Below, piece by piece: positions 23,356 to 29,124 of a stretch of DNA of 29,124 nucleotides (its first letter is position 1; each line of letters starts with the position of its first letter). The stretch lies in assembly GCA_964247265.1 (NCBI GenBank), contig CAXTTS010000015.1, positions 1-29,124 on the forward strand, written 5' to 3'. A program made the translations under genes and the position numbers. The notes under the pieces are model-generated. The model was not told the origin of the DNA. It was given only the letters and a program-made list of their open reading frames with translations, and did not search any database. The DNA comes from Alterirhizorhabdus sp964247265. Lineage in GTDB: Bacteria > Pseudomonadota > Alphaproteobacteria > Sphingomonadales > Sphingomonadaceae.

Positions 23356-23682
23356 CTAGCGCCGCCGGCGTGGCTCCGCCCGTGCGTGGCGCCAGCGCAG
23401 GCCGATGCACAGCACGGCGGGCCAGAACAGGGTATTCGCGACGTCCGAAAGCGTATCGGCCCAGCGCCACGATCCGTAATGCAGCCGATCGAGAGTCTCG
23501 TTGGCGAGTTCGGCGGCGCACACCACCAGCAGCGGCCAGGGCGAGGCCAGCGAACGGCGCGTCACCAGTCGCGCGATCAGCAGCACGGCCATGCCGGCGT
23601 GGACGTGCAGCAGGCTGTCGGCCATGCCGGTGCCGTCGCCGATGGCGCGGATCAGGCTGGCGTAGAGAGCGGGGATGTTCAT
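23356..23682 (-). CDS. Small multi-pass membrane protein of unknown function
   Basis: A 108-residue protein with about three hydrophobic segments: LLHVHAGMAVLLIARLV, ASPWPLLVVCAAELANETLD and DVANTLFWPAVLCIGLRW, ending in a basic tail (RRRR). The arrangement ELANETLDRLHYGSW with DTLSDVANTLFWP is reminiscent of VanZ-like membrane proteins, but the resemblance is only in style. GGAGGGG six bases before the ATG gives a strong start. It begins 23 bases after the stop of the secreted protein gene upstream on the same strand, so they probably share a transcript. Function unknown. Confidence 0.75.
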   Translation of the reverse strand: MNIPALYASLIRAIGDGTGMADSLLHVHAGMAVLLIARLVTRRSLASPWPLLVVCAAELANETLDRLHYGSWRWADTLSDVANTLFWPAVLCIGLRWRHARAEPRRRR

Positions 23683-23705
23683 GCGAGGCCCCTCCCGGAC
23701 TACCC

Positions 23706-24239
23706 TCAGCGCAAGCGCGTGCCGCGATAGCTGCGCCCGCCGACGAAAAGGAAGTAATTGCCCAGCGTGCCCTGCCGGATGCGGATCTTGTCGCCCGCGC
23801 GCGGCGGGAAGTTCATCGGTTCGGTCGTCTGCCACACCGCCGCGCTCTCGTCGGCGAGGTGAATCTCCACGCGGCCGTTCGCGACCGGCCGGGCGGAGGC
23901 GACGGTGGTGTTCAGCTCGGTGAAGGCATCGGCCTTGTCGTCGTCGCGCTCCTTGCCGGTGCCGCCGAACAGATCGATCTTCGGCAGGGTGAAGCCGAAC
24001 AGCGACCGCTTCGCCTTGCGGATATCCTGACGATCCACGATCGTGACTTCCTTGGATCGCACGGATGCCTCCAGCGTCGCCGTGGCCTGTTCGAAACAGG
24101 CGAGCTTCGCGTCCGCCGCCGTCAGCGCGCGGCACGCCGTGAGGGAACGCAGCACCCGCTCCGACGAACCGGTCTCGGCCCCGGCCTGCGCGCCGCAGCA
24201 CAGCCCCACCGCGATCATCAGCTTCCACCCGCCCGCCAT
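23706..24239 (-). CDS. Secreted protein of unknown function with a CRAL..ACFE motif
   Basis: A 177-residue exported protein. The signal peptide is about 1-21 (KLMIAVGLCCGAQAGA). A conserved-looking helical segment follows, LTACRALTAADAKLACFEQA; pairs of cysteines in CRxx(x)D..RLACxD are widespread in alphaproteobacterial envelope proteins. A charged linker (KERDDDKADA) precedes a C-terminal beta-rich region with RVEIHLADESAAVWQTTE, AGDKIRIRQG and NYFLFVGGRSYRGTRLR. AAGGGGG about eight bases before the ATG supports the start. It is divergent from the second TonB receptor, with 243 bases between them. No function can be assigned. Confidence 0.78.
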   Translation of the reverse strand: MAGGWKLMIAVGLCCGAQAGAETGSSERVLRSLTACRALTAADAKLACFEQATATLEASVRSKEVTIVDRQDIRKAKRSLFGFTLPKIDLFGGTGKERDDDKADAFTELNTTVASARPVANGRVEIHLADESAAVWQTTEPMNFPPRAGDKIRIRQGTLGNYFLFVGGRSYRGTRLR

Positions 24240-24482
24240 CGTCGTAGCCCCCTTGCCGCAGGCGCGAAGGCTAGCCGCCGACGGCAACGCCAGCAAGCGC
24301 CCGTAGCGGGGGTGTGTCTCTAATGTGACATGATGTCGGGAATGTTGCAGAGCATCAACCGGGCCGTTGGCGGGCGACAATTTCCCTATTAGCCATAGCG
24401 TTAATGTAGCCGGCAGAAGCTGGCCTACTGCCACACCGTATGGGCTGGCCTGAGGGGATCGGGCCGTCAAAGGGGACTGACA
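24240..24482. promoter_or_regulatory. Divergent intergenic region upstream of the second TonB receptor
   Basis: 243 bases of lower GC than the flanking genes between two divergent starts, the longest gene-free stretch in the window. It must hold both promoters. AT-richer runs occur around 24320-24360 and 24378-24410 (GACAATTTCCC, ATAGCGTTAATG), but no pair of -35 and -10 boxes is convincing. AGGGGA six bases before the receptor ATG is a clear ribosome binding site. No small gene or RNA was recognised. Confidence 0.4.
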
Positions 24483-27400
24483 ATGCTCACTCCATATCGT
24501 TCGCGCCTGATGGCATCGACCCTGCTGGTCGGCGCCGCGCTGATCGCCAACCCGGCCTTCGCGCAAACCGCCGATCCGGCCAGCCAGCCCAAGTCGGGCG
24601 TGCAGAGCACCGATCCGGCGGCCCCCGCGGCGGGCATCTCCAGCGCTGATTCCGCGCCGCCGGCCGCCGACAACAGCGTGGGCGAGATCGTCGTCACCGG
24701 CACCCTGATCCGCAACCCTAACCTGATCTCCTCCAGCCCCGTCGCGGTCGTCGGCCAGGAGGAACTGAACCTCCGCCAGACGAACACCGCCGAACAGATC
24801 CTGCGCGATCTGCCAGGCGCGGTGCCGAGCATCGGTTCGGCCGTGAACAACGGCAATGGCGGTTCGGCCTTCGCCGATCTTCGCGGCCTCGGCAACTTCC
24901 GCAACGTGGTGCTGCTCGACGGCACGCGCATCGCTCCGTCCAGCACGGTCGGTCGCGTCGATCTCAACAACATCCCGCTCGCCCTGATCGAGCGCGTCGA
25001 CACGCTCACCGGCGGCGCCGCCACCACCTATGGCGCGGATGCCGTGTCCGGCGTCATCAACTTCATCACCCGCTCCGACTTCTCGGGCATCGAGCTGAAC
25101 GTCGGCGAGCAGATCACCGAAAAGGGCGATGGCGAGACCACCCGCGTCGATCTGACGATCGGTGGCAATTTCGACGACGACAAGGGCAATGCCGTCCTCT
25201 CGATCGGCTACCAGAACGCCGATCCGGTCTATCAGGGTTCGCGCAAGATATCGCGCAACAACTACACTTCGACCTCCGGCGCGCGCGGCGGTTCGGGCAC
25301 GACCGTGCCGGGCCGCTTCACCCGCCCCGGCAGCCCGGTGAGTGTGATCGACCAGACCACCGGCGCGCTGCGGCCCTATGCCACGTCGGACGGGTTCAAC
25401 TTCAATCCCTACAACGTCTTCCAGGTGCCGTTCGAGCGGTTCAACATCTTCGGCGCGGCGCATTACGATGTGTCCGACGGCATCCAGGTCTATACGCGCG
25501 GCCTGTTCTCGAAGAACCGGGTCAGCACGATCATCGCGCCGTCGGGCCTGTTCGCCTCCAACGTCGTGATCCCGCTGAGCAATCCCTATCTGCCCGCCGC
25601 CGCGCGCCAGCAGTTCTGCAACGCCGGCAACATCTTCCTCGCCGGGCAGGATCCGATCAACAACCTGTTCAACGCGAACTTCAACCCGAACGGCGTGGCC
25701 GCTCAGGGCGCGCTGACCGCCGCACAGTGCAACGCCGCAGCCGCCGCGACCAACCCGGCCGATCCGAACTTCCGCACCGTCCTCACCACGGTCGGTCGTC
25801 GTACGGTGGAAACCGGCCCGCGCCAGTCCGACTACACCACGCAGGTGTTCGACTATCGCGCGGGCATCAAGATGGACATCACCGAGTCGATCAACCTCGA
25901 TGTGTCCGGCTCCTACGGTGAATCGTCGAACCGCCAGACCCAGACCGGCTATGTGCTGACCTCGCGCGCTCGTGCCGCCGCCTATGCGACAAACACCACG
26001 ACGTGCCTCTCGGGCGCGCCGGGCGGCTCCTCGGCCAGCGGCTGCGTGCCGGTCAACCTGTTCGGCCCGGCCGGCTCCATCACGGACAATCAGCTGTCCT
26101 ACCTGACCCAGTCGGCCACCACCGAGGATCGCACCTCGCTCGCGCAGGCGCGTGCCCTGCTGACCGGCGATTTCGGCGTCACCTCGCCGTTCGCCGACAA
26201 CCCGATCGGCTTCGCGCTCGGCGGTGAGTTCCGCAAGTATCGCGCGACCCAGTCGGCGGACTCGCTGTCGCAGACGGCGGGCGAGCTGGGCGGTGCCGGC
26301 GGCGCCGTGCTGAACTTCAGCGGCGGCTATCAGGTGTATGAAGGCTATGGCGAAGTCATCGCGCCGATCGTCACCGACCGGCCCTTCTTCAAGAGCCTAA
26401 CGCTCGAAGGCGGCCTGCGCTACTCGCACTACAACGTGCAGGGCGGCGGCGGCTACAACACCACCACCTACAAGGGCGCCGGCACCTGGGAGCCGATCGA
26501 CGGCGTCAAGCTGCGCGGCAACTATCAGCGTGCGGTGCGCGCGCCGAACATCAACGAGCTGTTCGCGCCGTCCAACACCGCGCTGACCAACCTGTCGACC
26601 GATCCGTGCCGGACCACCGCGACCTATTCGGGTCCGGCGACCGACGCCAATCTGCGCGCCGTCTGCATCGCGCAGGGTGCACCGGCGGCGGCAATCGGCC
26701 TGATCGCCAATCCCAGCTCGGGTCAGGCCAATGGCACCACCGCCGGCAGCCTGAACATCCGTCCGGAGAAGGCGGATTCGTATACGCTCGGCGTGGTCCT
26801 CCAGCCGTCCTTCGTGCCCGGCCTGTCGATCACCGTCGATTATTACCATATCCGCATCAAGGACGCGATCACGCAGCCGACCGTCGGCGACATCGTCGAT
26901 GGCTGCTTCGACAATGCGAGCCTCAGCAACCCGCTCTGTCAGCTGATCCGGCGCAACCCGGTCACCGGCGGCCTCGATGGCGATCCGGCGACCACGCAGG
27001 GTATCGTGTTCCCGCTGTCGAACTCGGGACGCATCCTGACCGACGGTATCGATCTCGGCGTCAACTATCGTCGCGATCTCGGCTTTGCCAAGCTGAACCT
27101 CAGCTTCCAGGGCAACTGGACGAACCGTTCGGAGTTCACCGCGATCGTGCCGGGATCGCTCATCCCGGCCGGCTTCCCCGGTGCGGGCGGCGGCCTGCCG
27201 GCTTCCTCGCCGCGCGAGTGCGTGAGCTTCTACAGCCAGAATTGCGGCTCGCCGGGCTCGGCCGGTCCGAACTCCTCGCCGGGTTCGCTCCAGCCTGAGT
27301 TCACCTGGAACCAGCGCACCACGCTCACCTTCGGGTCGGTCGACCTGTCGCTGCTGTGGCGCCACATCGACAGCATGAAGGCGGAGCCGGGTACGGTGAC

Positions 27401-27671
27401 TTTCGCCGGCACGCTGGCTGGCGGCGCCCTGGATGGCGAGACGGTCAACTTCGGCAAGATCAAGGCGTATAACTACTTCGATCTGTCGACCCGCGTCGGC
27501 GTCAGCGACAATCTCGACTTCACCCTCACGGTGGCGAACATCACCAACAAGAAACCGCCGATCGTCGGTGGCACCATCGGCAACACCTCGTTCAACAGCG
27601 GCAACACCTATCCGTCGACTTACGACGCGCTGGGCCGTCGCTTCGCAGTGGGCGCGCGCGTCAAGTTCTAA
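24483..27671 (+). CDS. Large TonB-dependent receptor
   Basis: A 1062-residue outer-membrane TonB-dependent transporter of the large type abundant in sphingomonads and Caulobacter. The signal peptide is about 1-27 (TLLVGAALIANPAFAQ). A Pro/Ala-rich spacer precedes GEIVVTGTLIRNPN (TonB-box region). Plug signatures are FADLRGLGNFRNVVLLDGTR, VDLNNIPLALIERVDTLTGG and ATTYGADAVSGVINFI. The barrel contains extracellular-loop cysteine pairs (CNAGN, QCNAA, CLSGAPGG..GCVP) and ends LGRRFAVGARVKF with the usual terminal Phe. A strong terminator follows 20 bases after the stop. The converging neighbour is a TPR-sulfotransferase. Substrate unknown; such receptors often take up plant- or sugar-derived compounds. 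Confidence 0.95.
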   Translation: MLTPYRSRLMASTLLVGAALIANPAFAQTADPASQPKSGVQSTDPAAPAAGISSADSAPPAADNSVGEIVVTGTLIRNPNLISSSPVAVVGQEELNLRQTNTAEQILRDLPGAVPSIGSAVNNGNGGSAFADLRGLGNFRNVVLLDGTRIAPSSTVGRVDLNNIPLALIERVDTLTGGAATTYGADAVSGVINFITRSDFSGIELNVGEQITEKGDGETTRVDLTIGGNFDDDKGNAVLSIGYQNADPVYQGSRKISRNNYTSTSGARGGSGTTVPGRFTRPGSPVSVIDQTTGALRPYATSDGFNFNPYNVFQVPFERFNIFGAAHYDVSDGIQVYTRGLFSKNRVSTIIAPSGLFASNVVIPLSNPYLPAAARQQFCNAGNIFLAGQDPINNLFNANFNPNGVAAQGALTAAQCNAAAAATNPADPNFRTVLTTVGRRTVETGPRQSDYTTQVFDYRAGIKMDITESINLDVSGSYGESSNRQTQTGYVLTSRARAAAYATNTTTCLSGAPGGSSASGCVPVNLFGPAGSITDNQLSYLTQSATTEDRTSLAQARALLTGDFGVTSPFADNPIGFALGGEFRKYRATQSADSLSQTAGELGGAGGAVLNFSGGYQVYEGYGEVIAPIVTDRPFFKSLTLEGGLRYSHYNVQGGGGYNTTTYKGAGTWEPIDGVKLRGNYQRAVRAPNINELFAPSNTALTNLSTDPCRTTATYSGPATDANLRAVCIAQGAPAAAIGLIANPSSGQANGTTAGSLNIRPEKADSYTLGVVLQPSFVPGLSITVDYYHIRIKDAITQPTVGDIVDGCFDNASLSNPLCQLIRRNPVTGGLDGDPATTQGIVFPLSNSGRILTDGIDLGVNYRRDLGFAKLNLSFQGNWTNRSEFTAIVPGSLIPAGFPGAGGGLPASSPRECVSFYSQNCGSPGSAGPNSSPGSLQPEFTWNQRTTLTFGSVDLSLLWRHIDSMKAEPGTVTFAGTLAGGALDGETVNFGKIKAYNYFDLSTRVGVSDNLDFTLTVANITNKKPPIVGGTIGNTSFNSGNTYPSTYDALGRRFAVGARVKF

Positions 27672-27691
27672 TCGCCTGACGAGCAACGAAT

Positions 27692-27726
27692 GGGGGGGGC
27701 GGGCCGCGAGGCTCGCCCCCCTTTTT
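27692..27726 (+). terminator. Intrinsic terminator of the second TonB receptor
   Basis: A stem of eleven pairs: GGGGGGCGGGC (27694-27704) pairs with GCTCGCCCCCC (27711-27721), one G-U pair included, around loop CGCGAG. TTTTT (27722-27726) follows. It lies 20 bases after the receptor stop. Its last T is also part of the stop codon of the opposing sulfotransferase gene, so the two transcripts meet here. Confidence 0.92.
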
Positions 27727-29124
27727 CATGGGGCAAAGCCGAATCGCTCCACCCACGGCGCGAGGATCGGCAGCACCGGCGCCAGTTCCGCCTCGTAGCG
27801 CCGCCACTTGCCGCTGCCATCGTAGAGTCCGCGCCGCACCTGCGTGGCGCTCGCCGTCCGCACGCCGCGCGTCTGCGCCGTCTTGTCGAAGGTGCGGAAC
27901 GCCTCGGTCCATTCCACCCCGATAAAGGCGGCCAAGGCACGGATCGTCGGCTCGAACGCGGCGACGACGCGGTCGTAGCGCACCTCGTGGCAGGCCAGCG
28001 GCAGCCGCGCCCGGCTGATCTCGATCAGCCGCATCAGCGCGTCGTAATGGCGGGCCGTCTCCTCCAGATCGCTGAATGACCAGGCCGCCGGGCTCGGCGT
28101 GAAGTTGATGCGGAAGCAGCTCAGCACCACGTCGCGCGGATCGCGCCGCATGATGACGATGCGCGCCTGCGGAAACAGCCGGGCGATCACCGGCAGTTTG
28201 ATCCCGTTGAACGGGTTCATGTCGACGAAGGTCCGGCCCGCCACATCGCCCGCCATCGCTGTCACGCGCCGCCAATAGCCTTCGCGCAGCCGGCCGACGG
28301 TGGCGGGATCGAGCGTATCCAACGGCGGCATCGTGCCGTCGTTCGCCACCAGCGCCTCGTCCGTATCGGTGAAGGTGTCGCGCTCCTCCAGCGCCACCAC
28401 CCCGGGGGCGCTCGCCAGCACATTCTCCACCAGCGTGGTGCCCGATCGCGGATAGCCGAGCAGGAAGACGTGCGTCGCCGCTTCTTCCGGCGCGGGCGGC
28501 ATCGTCGGCAGGCGATCGAACGGCGCCGCCTGCTCCACCTGCCGCGCGATCGCCTCGATGAACGCGCGATGGGACGGGCGGTCGGCGCCGGGGGCGAGCA
28601 GGGAAGCATAAGCCGCCTGGAAATTGCGTTGGGCGTTCACGTAGGTGGCGAAGGCCTCGCCGGTGCGGCCCTGCCGATCGAGCGCATCGCCGAGCAAAGT
28701 GAGCGCGCGCGTGCGATCCTCCTCCTTCGGCGCCGCCGCCAGCAGGGCCTCGACCCGTGCCTGCGCCGCCGCGCCATTGCCGGCCTCGATGTCGATGGTG
28801 GCCAGCGCGCAGATGGCGGCAGGCTCCAGCGGATCGATCGCGAGCGCCCGCGCGGCAAAATCCCGTCCCGTCGCCGCCTCGCCGCGCTTGGCGGCGCCAT
28901 CGGCGAGCTTGCCCAGCGCCGGCGCCAGCTGCGGGTCGATCGCCAAGGCCCGCTTGTAGCTTTCGGCGGCGGCCGCATCGGACCGCAACGCATCCAGCAC
29001 ATAGCCACGCTCCAGCCAGGCGGCGGCATGATCGGGCGCGCGCGCCACCACCTTGTCGAGCAGCACCAGCGCCTCCTCATAGCGCCCCTCCTTGCGCAGC
29101 ACCGCGCCGATCGCACCGAGCACC
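27726..29124 (-). CDS. TPR-repeat sulfotransferase, C-terminal part (cut by window edge)
   Basis: At least 466 residues. The N-terminal half (about 1-180 of the visible part) consists of TPR repeats, for example YEEALVLLDKVVARAPDHAAAW and AAESYKRALAIDP. The second half is a PAPS-dependent sulfotransferase: the 5'-phosphosulfate loop FLLGYPRSGTTLVENVL, then the 3'-phosphate-binding region RIVIMRRDPRDVVLSCF, and the C-terminal GLYDGSGKWRRYEAEL. It would transfer sulfate from PAPS to an unknown acceptor. The first visible in-frame start is an internal GTG codon, so the true start is beyond the window. TonB receptors with an adjacent TPR-sulfotransferase recur in sphingomonads as I recall. Confidence 0.92.
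   Translation of the reverse strand, partial: VLGAIGAVLRKEGRYEEALVLLDKVVARAPDHAAAWLERGYVLDALRSDAAAAESYKRALAIDPQLAPALGKLADGAAKRGEAATGRDFAARALAIDPLEPAAICALATIDIEAGNGAAAQARVEALLAAAPKEEDRTRALTLLGDALDRQGRTGEAFATYVNAQRNFQAAYASLLAPGADRPSHRAFIEAIARQVEQAAPFDRLPTMPPAPEEAATHVFLLGYPRSGTTLVENVLASAPGVVALEERDTFTDTDEALVANDGTMPPLDTLDPATVGRLREGYWRRVTAMAGDVAGRTFVDMNPFNGIKLPVIARLFPQARIVIMRRDPRDVVLSCFRINFTPSPAAWSFSDLEETARHYDALMRLIEISRARLPLACHEVRYDRVVAAFEPTIRALAAFIGVEWTEAFRTFDKTAQTRGVRTASATQVRRGLYDGSGKWRRYEAELAPVLPILAPWVERFGFAP

Noticed and set aside
24240..25463. Long upstream extension of the secreted-protein gene (to 585 residues)
   Set aside because: The extra residues cross the intergenic region and run antisense through the TonB receptor; the signal peptide and ribosome binding site place the start at 24239.
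26397..27686. 429-residue minus-strand frame opposite the second TonB receptor
   Set aside because: Low-complexity Arg/Ala/Asp-rich translation with no motif, antisense to a clear receptor gene.

Overview
The window looks like chromosomal DNA of a GC-rich alphaproteobacterium of the Sphingomonadales (Sphingomonas-like). This rests on priA sitting directly upstream of atpH-atpA, two large TonB-dependent receptors, a PhoK/SPAP-type alkaline phosphatase, a TPR-sulfotransferase beside a TonB receptor, and dense packing with many ATGA overlaps and GTG/TTG starts. These are judgements from remembered families; no search was run.

Layout. 1-4186 (minus strand): the start of atpA, then atpH, priA and a secreted alpha/beta hydrolase. 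4330-4406: tRNA-Arg(CCG). 4528-5815 (plus strand): a small module whose GC falls to about 48 % in the stretch counted. It encodes a DNA/RNA non-specific endonuclease-type toxin (Endonuclea_NS_2-like) and a translationally coupled YezG/DUF600-like immunity protein. This is the most interesting feature. 5974-12534 (minus): a tandem of TonB-dependent receptor, large membrane adenylate cyclase (7TM, GAF, PAS, class III cyclase) and membrane-anchored esterase. 12596-15131 (minus): rfbC-rfbB-rfbA for dTDP-sugar synthesis, joined by ATGA overlaps; rfbD is absent. 15282-17038 (plus): a GT-A glycosyltransferase, an antibiotic biosynthesis monooxygenase (ABM)-fold protein and a VOC protein. 17016-20937 (minus): PhoK-like phosphatase, CitE-like lyase and DctA. 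21012-24239 (minus): YhhQ, a 44-residue protein, a major-royal-jelly/yellow-like secreted protein, a small membrane protein and a secreted protein of unknown function. 24483-27671 (plus): a second TonB receptor with a strong terminator. 27726 to the window end (minus): a TPR-sulfotransferase cut by the edge.

How the genes may work together. ATP synthase and PriA are housekeeping. The receptor-cyclase-esterase tandem could link outer-membrane uptake of a ligand to cAMP signalling and hydrolysis. RfbA/B/C would supply a dTDP-6-deoxy-4-keto sugar, perhaps to surface polysaccharide. PhoK, the CitE-like lyase and DctA are all linked to nutrient acquisition. The toxin-immunity pair is an accessory competition or defence module next to a tRNA. 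No CRISPR array, insertion sequence, integrase or rRNA was seen. No gene-free stretch exceeds 300 bases; the longest is 24240-24482.
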